Positions 21,385 through 33,200 of a stretch of 64,000 nt of DNA are shown piece by piece. This DNA is from Portulaca oleracea. Its lineage: Eukaryota > Streptophyta > Magnoliopsida > Caryophyllales > Portulacaceae. The stretch spans positions 22,443,891-22,507,890 of the forward strand of contig CM055868.1 in NCBI GenBank assembly GCA_029582165.1, read 5' to 3'. Both the position numbers and the translations under genes were made by a program. The notes below the pieces were generated by a model. The model searched no databases. It saw only the letters and a program-made list of their open reading frames with translations, and was not told the origin of the DNA. How positions within the stretch are numbered: the stretch's first letter is position 1; every line of letters starts with the position of its first letter.

Positions 21385-21403
21385 GAATATGTATATATGT
21401 ATG

Positions 21404-21440
<37 letters not shown>

Positions 21441-21453
21441 TTATTTATTTATG

Positions 21454-21485
<32 letters not shown>

Positions 21486-21486
21486 C

Positions 21487-21547
<61 letters not shown>

Positions 21548-21549
21548 CA
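21385..21549. repeat. Compound TATG/TA/TTTA/TG microsatellite
   Basis: Successive blocks of (TATG)n, (TA)n, (TTTA)n, TG, (TA)n and a long (TG)n (~21490-21543). Confidence 0.95.
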
Positions 21550-21956
21550 TAGAGTAAATTACATTTACCCTACCTAAAATTTATTGTAATAGTTTTTGCA
21601 CATTCGACATTTGTGAAACAATTTTTACCTTACCTGACATTTGTGAAACCAACAAGGGTTGGTGTGGGTCGGCGGCACTCACACCCCTTAAGTAATTCGT
21701 TACGTATGGAGTAGCCCGAGTTGGGAGGGTGACCCCTTCTCGGAGGGCCGTTCCAATTATCGAAAAAAACCCGACCTAAAACCCTTGAAAATTTAATAAG
21801 GTAGTGGAAAAGTTGGTTTAACAGAACTATCGCCCTGCTTACAACTCCTGAAACGAACTATGTCCTCTTCATGAGGAGTGGGCATACATATTCAGATTTG
21901 ACCTTTACGCCCCGCTTACAACTCCCCCTCTTACCCAAAACTATCGCGAGAGGTTC
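21550..21956. other. Unassigned spacer
   Basis: No gene found. The direct repeat GACATTTGTGAAAC occurs twice near 21610-21650. The sequence may be diverged LTR or 3' UTR of the adjoining Tat-like element D, but this could not be shown. Confidence 0.4.
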
Positions 21957-22215
21957 AAGGAATAATATTTTTTAGAAATATACAAAGAAAGCCCTAAAGT
22001 TGCATTGACACATTGTAAAACCATGTTTTACCATAGTTTATGCAACCTCATGTGTTTTGTTTCGAAAAAGGAGTCGCCACTCGAATTTTTTCAAGGGAAA
22101 CGCCAAGAAAAAACTAGAAAAGAAAACAAAGAAGACTCTGCCTACGAAACCAAGAATGGATTTGGGTGTAAGGCTACGAACTCTGCCTACGAAAACAAAG
22201 AAGACTCTGCCTACG
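21957..22215 (-). mobile_element. LTR fragment of Tat-like element D
   Basis: In reverse complement this matches the U5 part of LTR E (about 37150-37370 on the plus strand): the motifs CCAAATCCATTCTTGG, GGCGACTCC, TTGCATAAACTATGG, ACATGGTTTTACAATGT and CAACTTTAGGG appear in the same order with differences. A short repeat (GAAGACTCTGCCTACGAA) occurs at its RT-side edge (22132-22220). It lies directly downstream (minus strand) of the RT fragment of element D, with the intervening RNase H and integrase deleted. Confidence 0.65.
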
Positions 22216-22689
22216 AAGCCTAAGGAATAACTTACGCAAGTTTTTAATGTGATCTTCATGTTTCTTTGACTTAACATACACTTCTACCTCTTTGTGGATC
22301 ATATCATGAAGCAATGTGGTTGCGGTGCGTTGGTAAGTAGCATCAGTATTCTTCAGTCCGAAAGGTATAACCATTTAACAAAAAGTTCCCCACAGAGTAA
22401 TAAAGGATGTATTCTCCTGTCTTCTTTAGCCATCTCGATCTGGATATAACCAACATACCCATCCATGAACGACAATAGTTCGTGTCCACACGTGTGATCA
22501 ACTAGGACGTCAATGTGTGGTAAAGGAAAGCAATCCTTTGGGTTGGCTTTGTTTAAGTCTCTAAAGTCAACGCACATCCGCACCTTCCCATCATTCTTCG
22601 GTACCTGGATGATGTTAGCTACCCAGTTCGGGAATTCCACCTTTCTAACAAACGCTTCTAGCTGTTTTCGAACTTCATCGTAAATTTTG
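22216..22689 (-). pseudogene. Element D reverse transcriptase, C-terminal piece
   Basis: Translated on the minus strand it gives IYDEVRKQLEAFVRKVEF, then IIQVPKNDGKVRMCVDFRDL, FPLPHIDVLVD, LLSFMDGYVGYIQIEMAKED, PFGLKNTDATYQR and MIHKEVEVYVKSKKHEDHI. These are the RT motifs of Ty3/gypsy Tat-type elements. Five residues that should follow EVYV are absent, so both catalytic aspartates of the YVDD box are gone. A frameshift lies near 22360. The reading frame resumes across element B after one copy of its TTTTG duplication is ignored, showing that B was inserted here. Confidence 0.85.
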
Positions 22690-24057
22690 TGATGTATGCA
22701 AGCTCCCACAGATCAGAGTATGGAACTTACAGTACACCACACAGAAACACACTTACAGCTGAGGCTTTAAAACAAAGCTAATTAGATGCAATTAGCTGGA
22801 ATGGATGACAACCCAATAAGGAATTAAGAGGATAGACTTATGCTCAATCTGATACAGACACACCAAAAAATGATCACAAGGGCAGGGACTTAGTTACCTC
22901 AACAGCTACAAACACACCACCATTGAAGCAAGCAAGTTCTACACACACCACCAGGCTTGCCAGCTCCTGGATACTGAAGTAGATTTAACCAATTGAGAGT
23001 TTACTGACACTCACAAACGAGAGGCTCAACTATGGCACTCAGAATGCTATTGAAAAATCACTGATCGTCCCCTTAAGCTGCTGAACACTTCACTATATAT
23101 AGCTAATCTAAAACAGTTTGATTAGAGGCACTTAATTAAAGTATCATGCTAATCTCCCTTCTAAGCTAGCTGTTAAACTAAATCAAATACAATACATTAC
23201 ATCTTAATGTAGCTAATATAGTCCGGTTACAATTGAAAATGTAAAAGAAAACAAAGCTGGCTGCTGATTGGACCAAAACCCCAAAGTTTGGCAATTTCAG
23301 CCAATCCGAACCATTCCTAGCTGGGGGGGGGGGGTAAAACTAAGTTACTTCAGTAACTTTCCCGGGCTTTCTTAAGTTAGATATAGCCTCAATAACTTAA
23401 GGAAGGCAGGAAAAGACTTAGCCAACCCTCATTGTAGCTGAAAAATAAGTTAGCCACAGGACTGGGATTCTGGAAAAACTGATAACAAACAACCTTGCAG
23501 GGTTGCTTGTTCTAGTGGCTGTAACTTGGTGCTTGGTTGCTCGAACATGCTGGGACTTGACTTATCCTTGGAAAATGCATGTCAAGGAACAAAAAACTCC
23601 TGGGGAACCTTTACAGAATCTTACTTAATTCAGAGATACAGAATTGAGAAAGATGCCTGCTTGGACTGTTTGATTTGGGAACTGAAGTTGACTTGAATGG
23701 CCAATGCTGGTGGGATGAGTGGCTGTGCTGGCCAGGACTTGCGTTACCAAGGTGTAGCAAGTATGGATGGATGAAGTTGGTGGGCTGGTGGCTGCTGTGG
23801 ACTCCTTGGACTGCTGCTGAGAATGGAAGCCTGCCATTTCTGCTGGAAGTGCTCCAACAGCTGCTGTGTTTGGCTTGGCAAGGCTTGTTGCTGTCAATGC
23901 TGGTGCTGAAGCTGCTGCTTGAACCTCCTTGGGTGATGAAGATGTTTTATGAGTTGCTCGAGCTGTTGCTGTTGCTAGATCATCCTCCTATTCCTGGTCT
24001 AAACTTGCTGGTGACACTTGAACTGCTGCTGCTGGATTGCTTGGATGGTCTCCATCA
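22690..24057 (-). repeat. Element B 3' LTR
   Basis: 1,368 bp, starting (minus strand) TGATGGAGACCATCC after the polypurine tract and ending GCATACATCA. A GC run of ten G at ~23325-23334 is shorter in the other LTR. Confidence 0.92.
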
Positions 24058-24068
24058 TCCTCCTCAGG
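24058..24068 (-). promoter_or_regulatory. Element B polypurine tract
   Basis: CCTGAGGAGGA on the minus strand immediately before the 3' LTR; the primer for plus-strand DNA synthesis in LTR retrotransposons. Confidence 0.75.
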
Positions 24069-24072
24069 TTGA

Positions 24073-26778
24073 GGAAAGTTTGTCCTCAAACTTGGAAGGT
24101 CTTATGTTCTAGAAAGTAGGGCCTTAAGTCTGCTATGTTGAAAGTAGCACTCCCTCCATAGTTTTCTAAAAGATCCAACTTGTAGGCATTATCCCCTATT
24201 TTCTCCAAGACTTCAAATGGGCCATCTGCTCTTGGAACTAACTTTCCTTTCCTCTTTGCTGGGAATCTGTCCATCCTTAGGTGTATCCACACTAGGTCTC
24301 CTGGCTGGAAAACCACCTTTCTCCTGTGCTTGTTGGTTGAAGTATTTGCTTGCTCAGAGTATTTGATGATTTTCTCTCTAACCTGCTGATGAAGCTTCTT
24401 GATCTTCTCTGCATGTGTACCTGATTCATAAATGAACTTTATAGAATTGGTTAGAGGAGATAAATCCAAAGGAGTGATAGGATTTCTCCCACATACCACT
24501 TGAAATGGGGAAAGGCCAGTTGCCTTTGAAGGGGCTCTATTGAATGCAAACTCAGCATGGGGAAAAAGAGTTTCCCATCCTGTTTTATTTGTGATTATCA
24601 GTTATCTCAATAGAGTTCCTAGTGTCCTGTTGGTCACCTCTGTCTGTCCACCAGTCTGTGGATGGCATGTTGTGCTGTATTTAAGCCTTGTCCCTAGCTT
24701 CTTCGACAAAGTTAGTCAGAAATGACTTAAAAACTTGGCATCCCTGTTAGACACCATACTCTTAGGGATTCCATGAAGTCTCACCACTTCTTAGAAGTAT
24801 AACTCAGCTACCCTTACTGCATCATTGGTAGTATGGCATGGAACAAAATGTGCCATCTTGCTGAATCTGTCTACCAACTATGAATCTTTTTTCCTTTGTG
24901 ATCTAGGCAGACCAACTATGAAATCCAGGCTTACATCTTCCTAGGGGCTTGTAGGGACCGGCAATGGAGTATACAACCCTTGAGGTAGGCTGTGGCTCTT
25001 TGCTAATTGACACACTACACACCTTTTAACCCAATGCTCCACATCTTTTCTCATTTTGGGCCAACAGTAATGCTCCTTTAGCATTAGAAGGGATTTCTCA
25101 ATGCCAAAGTGACCTGCTAAACATCCTCCATGGACTTCTAAGAGTAGTAGCTCCCTGAAACTGCTCTTCGGTATACACAATCTTGCTCCTTTGAAAAGAA
25201 ACCCTTGGTCTATATGATACAGACTTTGAGGGTGTCCTTGGCACTTCTAGAAAATCTCACCAAAGTCTTCATCTTCTTTGTACAAGGCTCTCAACTGCTC
25301 AAAGCCAAGTACCCTTGCATCTAGGACCTGCAATAGCAAGTATCTTCTTGACAGAGCATCAGCTCCCTTGTTCAGCTTCCCTGACTTGTGATGGATCATG
25401 AAGTGAAACTGCTGCATGAACTCTACCCAAGCAGCATGCCTGGTGTTGAGTTTGTGTTGCCCTTGAATGAATTTCAAGGCTTCATGATCACTGTGCAATA
25501 TGAACTCAGCTCCAATTAGGTAGTGCCTCCAGTGTTCTAGAGCTCTGATGATAGCATAAAACTCCTTATCATAGGTGTTGTATCTTCTCTTGGCATCATT
25601 CAATTTCTCACTGAAGTAGGCAACAGGTTTGCCTTCCTGGGTCAGGACTGCTCCTATGCCAACACCTGAAGCATCACACTCTACTTCAAAGACCTTAGAG
25701 AAGCTTGGCAGAGCTAGAACTGGTGCTAAAGTAAGCTGCCTCTTAACTTCTTCAAATGTTTTTTGTGCTGCTGGTGTCCAAGAGAAACTTTTGCCCTTCA
25801 CTAGCTCTGTCAAAGGGGTTAGGATGGTGCTAAAGTTCCTCACAAACCTCCTGTAAAATGAAGCTAAACCATGAAAACTTCTAATCTGTTGAATTGAACT
25901 GGGAATAGGCCACTCCCTGATTGCTTTGACCTTTTCCTCATCCACTTGGATTCCTGTTGCTGTCACAATGTAGCCAAGAAAAGAGACTTGGCTTACAAAG
26001 AATTGGCACTTCTTTAAATTCCCATATAACTACTCCCTGTTTAATATCTCCATCACACTCTTTAAGTGGTTAATATGCTCCAACTCAGATTGACTGTAAA
26101 TAAGTATGTCATTAAAATAGACAACAACACACTTACCAATCAATGGCTTCAGAACTTGATTCATTAGCCTCATGAATGTGGATGGTGCATTGGTCAGGCC
26201 AAAAGGCATGACTAACCACTCAAATAACCCTCCTTTGGTCTTGAAAGCTGTCTTCCATTCATCCCCTTCACATATCCTGATCTGGTAGTAGGCACTTCTC
26301 AGATCAATCTTGGAAACACCACTGAGCCTTGCAGTTCATCAAGCATATCTTCAAGCCTTGGGATTGGATACCTGTACTTAACAATTATCTTATTAATAGC
26401 TCTCTAGTCAATACACATTCTTTGACTGCCATCCTTTTTAGGCACCAATAAGGCTCGTACTGCATAGGGGCTCAGACTCTCCCTTATCATACCCTTCTCC
26501 AATAACTCATCAACTTGTCTTTGAATCTCATTTGTCTCAGCTGGGGTCATTCTGTAGGCAGGTTTGTTGGGTAAAACAGATCCTGGAACAAGATCTATTT
26601 TGTGATGTATGTCTCTCTTAGGGGGTAGGCCTGGGGGCATTTCTTCAGGAAAGACATGCAGATATTGGTTAAGGATGGGCTGAAAGAGGGGGTGGTTATT
26701 TTGTGGGGGTAGGTCTTCCTCAATGTCAAGCAAAATAAGTCCACTTTGTTCACTGAACTCATGCTGTTCAGCTGACAA
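24073..26778 (-). pseudogene. Element B pol: RT, RNase H, integrase (degenerate)
   Basis: RT starts near 26778 ([67 protein letters not shown]). Its catalytic box near 26113-26127 reads YFND rather than YFDD, so one catalytic Asp is Asn. RNase H (25966-25247) is open, with CDASGVG, TYDKEFYAI, HSDHEALKF and ADALSRR. Integrase has its HHCC finger (GHFGIEKS, then [10 protein letters not shown]; 25180-24941), a core with several stops, and a C-terminal domain (24499-24086; PGDLVWIHLRMDRFPAKRKG, RADGPFEVL, FNIADLRPYF). The pol frame approaches the 3' LTR after a frameshift near 24110. Confidence 0.9.
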
Positions 26779-26870
26779 AAGGACTTCAAGAGTAGGCTCA
26801 ACAATAAGGTTTTTAGGTCTTTTTGTGAGCTGGGATGGTCTAAGAGGGGTAAGGGTGATCTTTTTGTGGC

Positions 26871-28510
26871 TTAGGCAAAGGGAATATGTATTTGCTCTTC
26901 CATCATGACTAACGATCTATCATACATCCAAGGTCTCCCTAACAATAGGTGACAGGCATCCATAGGGATCACATCACACCAAACTTCATCTCTATAAGTT
27001 GAACCAATTGAAAAATTCACAAGGCATCTAGAAGAGATCTTGATACCTTTACTTTGGTTTAACCACTGTATGGTGTAGGGGGCTGAATGGGTGCTGGTAG
27101 CCAGGTTGAGCTTCTTCACCATAGTTTTAGAGGCTACATTGGTGCAGCTGCCTCCATCAATGATCAAGGAGCAAATTTTCCAACCAACTGTGCATTTGGT
27201 ATGGAAAATATTCTCCCTTTGCTCTGCTGCTTCATCTACTGCTGAACTGCTCAAGATCCTCCTGATCACTATCATTTCTCCTTCATCAGGACCTGCTTCA
27301 ACCTCTTCTTCATCATACACAGGATCTCCATGGTGTTCTTCATATTGCTCTTCCTCATCAAAAGGCTCAGGATCAAGCAAAAGAGCTGCCTGAAACTCAG
27401 CCAAGGTGACTGCTCTCCTGTTGGGACATTCAGATGCTATGTGCTCGAGTCGTTGGCATCTGAAGCATCTTCTTTCTGGGAAGGCTTTGCTAACAGGGGT
27501 TGGGGTTCTTTGTGGAGCATTTTGTGGCTGATTTTGTGGGGGATTTGGGGCAGGATTTCTGGCTTGAGGTGGGGGTAAGGGTGGATAGGCTCTTTGTGGG
27601 GGATTATAAGGTCTGTAAGGGCTTGGCTTGGTTGGTGCATAAGGCTTGGCTTGGTATCTGCTGTATTCTTTCACTCTAGCCTTCTTCTGCTGCTCCACTT
27701 TGTGAGCTAAAGAGCTTAACTCATCAAGTGAATCATAAACCTGTAACTCCACAATGTTCTTGATTCCTTCATTCAAGCCTGCAAGGTACCTGATGTAAGT
27801 TTGTACCTCATTTTCTTGCATATTGCACTTCCAAAGCAAATGCTCAAATCCTTGGTATACTCTTCCACTGACTTGCTTCCCTGCACAAAATGCTGTAACT
27901 TGTTGTAGTTCTCCTTCATGTAGTTATCTGGAAGGAACTTCTCCTTAGCCTGTCTCATCTCAATCCAGTACACACTGCTTCCCCAATCTCCATTCTCCTT
28001 CTCTATAGATTAGTCCACCAAGTAGAAGCATATTTTTAAAATTTTAAGGCTACTAATTTAACCTTGTTACCTTCTAAAACCTTTTTCAAGTCAAAGACTC
28101 TTTCCACTGTTTGTAACCAATCTAGGAAAACATCAGGATCTAGTTCTTTTGCATATTCAGGTATATCAATCTTGAAATCAAGTTTCTCAACCCTCGTATC
28201 TTCCCTCATTTCTTCTCTTTCACTCTCACTATTCTCCTCAGGCTCACTGATCCTAGGTGATCTTCGGATCCTTCTTCTCCTTCTAGGTGTAAGCCTAGGA
28301 CCTCGACCTCCTCTCCCTGTCCTACTAAAAGGATTCTCACCTTCTCCTTCCTCTATGTCATCATCAGTCTCCCTTTTCAACTCATGTCTATGCAATCTCA
28401 TGTAATAATTCAAGTGCTCACTTAAAAACTTCATTTTCTGTTCTACTTCTTCCTTCTCTTTCAGAGTCAGTTCTTAGACTTCCTGAGGTGTTTTACTAGT
28501 TCCGGCCATT
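26871..28510 (-). pseudogene. Element B gag and protease (degenerate)
   Basis: Likely start MAGTSKTPQEV at 28510, followed by an in-frame stop. It includes an Arg-rich acidic segment, the capsid-like domain (IDIPEYAKELDPDVFLDWLQ, TVERVFDL, NYNKLQHFVQGSKSVEEY), Pro-rich linker, CCHC knuckle (CFRCQRLEHIASEC, ~27430) and a retropepsin (LIIDGGSCTNVASKTMVKKL at ~27150, ending LLLGRPWMYDR). Frame changes occur near 28036, 27840 and 26871. The knuckle has E for the usual G (RLEHIASEC). Confidence 0.88.
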
Positions 28511-28551
28511 TTAACTAAAACAAGTAAACACACTCCAAGAAAGAACACTAA

Positions 28552-28563
28552 GCTCAGATACCA
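28552..28563 (-). promoter_or_regulatory. Element B primer-binding site (tRNA-iMet type)
   Basis: TGGTATCTGAGC on the minus strand, three bases after the 5' LTR, differs at one position from the TGGTATCAGAGC used with initiator tRNA-Met. Confidence 0.8.
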
Positions 28564-28566
28564 AGA

Positions 28567-29917
28567 TGATGTATGCAAGCTCCCAAAGATCAGAGTATGG
28601 AACTTACAGTACACCACACAGAAACACACTTACAGTTGAGGCTTTAAAACAAAGCTAATTGGATGCAATTAGCTGGAATGGATGACAACCCAATAAGGAA
28701 TTAAAAGGATAGACTTATGCTCAATCTGATACAAACACACCACAGAATGATCACAAGGGCAGGGACTTAGTTACCTCAACAGCTACAAACACACCACCAT
28801 TGAAGCAATCAAGTTCTACACACACCACCAGGCTTGCCAGCTCCTGGATACTGAAGTAGATTTAACAATTTGAGAGTTTACTGACACTCACAAACGAGAG
28901 GCTCAACTATGGCACTCAGAATGCTATTGAAAAATCATTGATCGTCCCCTTAAGCTGCTGAATACATCACTATCTATAGCTAATCTAAAACAGTTTGATT
29001 AGTGGCACTTAACTAAAGTATCATGCTAATCTCCCTTCTAAGCTAGCTGCTGAACTAAATCAAATAAAACACATTACATCTTAATCTAGCTAATATATTC
29101 TGGTTACAATTGAAAATGTAAAAGAAAACAAAGCTGGCTGCTGATTGGACCAAAACCCCAAAGGTTTGCAATTTCAGCCACTCAGAACCTTTCCTAGCTG
29201 GGGGGTAAAACTAAGTTAGTTCAGTAACTTTCCCGGGCTTTCTTAAGTTAGATATAAGCTCAGTAACTTAAGGAAGGCTGGAAAAGACTTAGCTAACCCT
29301 CATTGTAGCTGAAAAATAAGTTAGCCACAGGACTGGGATTCTGGAAAAACTGATAACAAACAACCTTGCAGGGTTGCTTGTTCTAGTGGCTGTAACTTGG
29401 TGCTTGCTTGCTCGAACGTGCTGGGACTTGACTTATCCTTGGAAAATGCATGTCAAGGAACAAAAAACTCCTGGGGAACCTTTGCTGAATCTTACTCAAT
29501 TCAGAGATACAGAATTGAGAAAGATGCCCGCTTGGACTGTTTGATCTGGGAACTGAAATTGACCTGAATGGCCAATGCTGGTGGGATGAGTGGCTGTGCT
29601 GGCCAGGACTTGCCTTACCATGGTGTAGCAAGTCTGGGTAGATATAGTTGGTGGCCGCTGTGGACTCCTTGGACTGCTGCTGAGAATGGAAGCCTGCCAT
29701 TTCTGCTGGAAGTGCTCCAACAGCTACTGAGTTTGGCTTGGCAAGGCTAGTTGCTGTCAATGCTGGTGCTGAAGCTGCTTGAACCTCCTTCGTTGATGAA
29801 GATGTTTTCTGAGTTGTTCGAGCTGTTGCTGTTGCTAGATCATCCTCCTCTCTCTGGTCTGAACTTGCTGGTGACACTTGAACTGCTGCTGCTGGATTGC
29901 TTGGATGGTCTCCATCA
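28567..29917 (-). repeat. Element B 5' LTR
   Basis: 1,351 bp, homologous to 22690-24057. The first ~540 nt are largely open on the minus strand (from 29931), which reflects the pol C-terminal tail extending into the LTR rather than a separate gene. Confidence 0.92.
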
Positions 29918-30285
29918 TTTTGTCTTACCATTCATTCTTGAGTCGGCGTGGTTGTTGCTGTACTGGTTTGGCATCTGGATGAAGGGGAATTGCATGCTCG
30001 GCGATCTCCCTATCAAACTCTTTCAAAAGAGTGGAGAACTCCTGTTGCTCCTCCAGGGTTAATGATTTGCCAATTTTCAATTCTCGAGGAGTTTAAGCGT
30101 CCCGATATTGATGGTGAAGATTTCTTCAACTGGTGCCATGTGATTCCGTGCTTGCTCATAGCTTGTGCTAATTCATTAAAGTCTTTTAAATGTTCAACAT
30201 CAAATTTATAGTTACTAGCACACAACAATTAAGGGAATGAGAATAGAGATACTTAGAAAGATTCACTTCATTGAATGCAGAAACT
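29918..30285 (-). pseudogene. Element D pol, N-terminal piece of RT
   Basis: The minus strand encodes LTLEEQQEFSTLLKEFDREI, then AEHAIPLHPDAKPVQQQPRR and LKNEW in one frame, the segment leading into RT in Tat-type pol. It abuts element B; the rest of RT is at 22216-22689. Upstream (30013-30228) another frame is open but is not the family frame. Ends at the GATAC duplication beside solo LTR F. Confidence 0.75.
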
Positions 30286-30290
30286 GATAC

Positions 30291-33200
30291 TGTAACGCCC
30301 CAAAAATTCAATTATCGAAAAGTCAAAGTCAAACTAACGTTAACAGACAAAATTTAGAGGAAGGCTTAAACTCTTATTGGGCGTCACTGCCGTATCCCCG
30401 AAGGAACACAAGGCAAGAAGGAAAAACAACGGCTGTCTGTCAACGGCAACCAACTAACAAACTCATACTTAGAAATAAACCTCAAACTAACTTCAAGTCT
30501 TTCAAAAAGAAGCATAACAAAATTAACGACTCCTAGACATGTCGTCCTCACTTCTAATTCCCGTCCCCAGCATATTGATCATCACCTGAAAACAAAACAT
30601 TTCAAAAATGAGGGGGAAATCTCAATAATGTCTACCCCTAACGTTAAAAACAAGTTACGTTCATTTCAGTTCATTTGAGGGAGAGGGAACAAGTCAAACC
30701 ATTTCACAAACCTTTAACCCTTAACTGTTTTCCTCAACCCAACCAATTCGTATTTTATTATGCGGGCGGGATACCACATCCCTTAGAGTAACATCGCCTA
30801 CCATAGGCATCAAAAAAAATATATTCGCCTACCACAGGCATCAACAGTTCGCCTACCATAGGCATCAAAGAGTTCGGCTACCACATGCATCATAGTTCGC
30901 CTACCACAGGCATCAAAGTTCGCCTACCACAGGCATTGAAAGAGTTCGCCTACCACAGGCATCAAAGAAATCTACTATCCAATATCAGGGAAGAAGCCCT
31001 GATCTCATGGTCTATAACCCGGCAGGATTCCAAATCCTGAACAACAAGTTATGCCCCCAAACCCGCTTATTGTTTCACTTTGAATTATTAATATCTTATG
31101 CAAAAACTCAACTCACAACTCTCAAGTCAAACCCAATCCAAACTAACAAAACCGGTAAGAAATCACTAATAAAAGACCATATCAATTTCCTCAACTCATA
31201 AATCAGAGATCACAAACAAATATCAAAAATAGATGGCCACATTCAACATAAAGTCCCCTTTCGGGATGCAATTGTCAAAACAGATTAGAAAACATTTAAA
31301 CACATTTAAAGGGCATCCCAGAGGGAATAGAGCATAGACATTACCTGGTTAACTTCACTTCACAGCAAAACGAACACACTTGAGCTCACTAATGACGCGA
31401 GTTAGCTTGGGCCTAAAATAGAATAATTATTCTAATCAAAACGCGCCCTTCGAAGTTAGTATTAACTACCTTCTAACTAACCGTCCCCTAGGAACCCTAT
31501 AGGTTCCTATCAATCATGAATTTACACTTTAAAACATTTAATACATTCCAAATAATCACATAACCAGCTCAAAACATCACTTTCACACAACAACACTTTT
31601 ATTAATAACAACCATTAACAAAACAGATTACAGCATCCACATAAAAAGGGCCGTAACTTTCCCGACATCCTATGGGTCTGGTTTTGGACTTTTCGGAAAC
31701 CTCGGGATGTCTTCTAAAACTCTTAAGTGAACTCGAGACCCAAAACACGCTTTAAGGTCCTCAAAAACCGTCATCTTCCCAAACTGTCCAGATCTGACCT
31801 AGGTCTGGTAATCGGGGTATAACTCGAATTATAAAATTTCAAAGTCCGGTCCGTAAAATTCCTATTAAAGCTAACATCTAAGGGAAGCTCCAGTCCAAAG
31901 GGTTTGATCAAAAGGCAACTACACTAACCGTGGTGACCCGATCTTTAGACACTAACGAAACTGTCCCGATCCCGGTTCTTATTTAAAATTATAAATTCGG
32001 TTCTAACTTTCACCATTCGGTCCCGGGGTTCTAATTTGGGCCTAAAACAGTAGCTAGGGTCCAAGGTAATTAGTTTAAACCATCTAAAGTCCAAACATCA
32101 AATTCCCTATCACTAATACCAAAATATAACACATGAAACATTAACAACATTACCCTACACGTGGAATCTAAAACATACTACTTCAAGACCCTTTAATTAC
32201 AACATGAATAATTACAAAGTACCAATTTCTTAATCAAGAATCAAGAAAGGTCTTAAAGAACATGTGAATAAATTATAAAGAACATATAAACATTCAACCT
32301 ACCAATTAAGAATCCTAAACAAAACTAATTTCTTTTAAACAAAGATTCAATCAAGAACCAAGAATTAATAAACAAGAATCTCAACCTAACTTATTAACAA
32401 GATTAACCTTAAGCATGATTGAAATAAAGAACATGTGAAAACTTAACTAACGATTCAAGAATTAATCTAAGTAATTAAACTTTAAGAATTCGTGCATACA
32501 ATAATAATGTTATCTAAAACCCTAACATGATTCACAAGAAAACAAAGTACAACAAACAATTGAATAATAATAATTTTACTACAACTATTACAACCCTAAT
32601 ACACCAAATTAAAACATACAAGATTACATATAAAGAATTAGACAAATTACATGTAAATAAAAATAATACAAGAACAATTTAGTTACAAACAACAACCTAA
32701 TAATTTACACCCTTAATTACCCAAATTTACAAGATTTAAACAAGAAAGAGAATTAACAAAAATAATAATAACAATAATAATAATAATATCAGAAAAAATA
32801 AATAGAGAAAATAAAAGAAAAGAAATTGTTAAAAACAATTAGGGTTTACGTTAGGGTTAGGGCACGGGTTTCCGGCGACGGCTACGTTTCCGGCGAGGTT
32901 GGTGGCGTCAGGCAGCAGCGGTGCAATGGTGGTTGTGGGACTGAGTTGATAGAACAGTAGCAGCAGCAGGTCGGGTGTTCGTCCGCGCGTCTGGTGGCCG
33001 ACATTGATCGGTCGACGTCAAGGGGTACGGTGGTCAGTGCGGCGGCGTCGAAAGGCCTGGACGGTGCGACGGCGGTGGTCGTCTGGGTGGCAGCGTGCGA
33101 CGGCAGAGACCGAGACCAACAAATCGAGAGAGAAAGAGGGCAAGAGACAGAGAGGAAGAAGACAGGCGAACGGTGGTGGCTGCGGTAGTTGCGGGTGGCC

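Larger units (their letters stand above)
22690..29917 (-). mobile_element. Element B: full-length Ty3/gypsy retrotransposon
   Basis: Complete LTR-to-LTR element on the minus strand. The LTRs begin TGATGGAGACC and end GCATACATCA (minus orientation), and the insertion is flanked by the direct repeat TTTTG (22685-22689 and 29918-29922). Order from the 5' LTR: primer site, gag, protease, RT, RNase H, integrase, polypurine tract, 3' LTR. The pol order (RT-RNase H-integrase) and motifs make it Ty3/gypsy; the tRNA-iMet primer and integrase C-terminus suggest a chromovirus relative, lineage unresolved. Many stops and frameshifts are present. In the first ~205 bp of the two LTRs I counted about 7 differences by eye. 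Confidence 0.93.

Noticed and set aside
29383..29931. 182-codon minus-strand open frame in the 5' LTR of element B considered as a separate gene
   Set aside because: It corresponds to the tail of the pol frame that reaches into the LTR and has no independent start or domain.
30790..30965. Regular hairpin-containing repeats considered as a CRISPR array
   Set aside because: Spacers are 2-15 nt and A-rich, and the block lies inside an LTR; it is a minisatellite.
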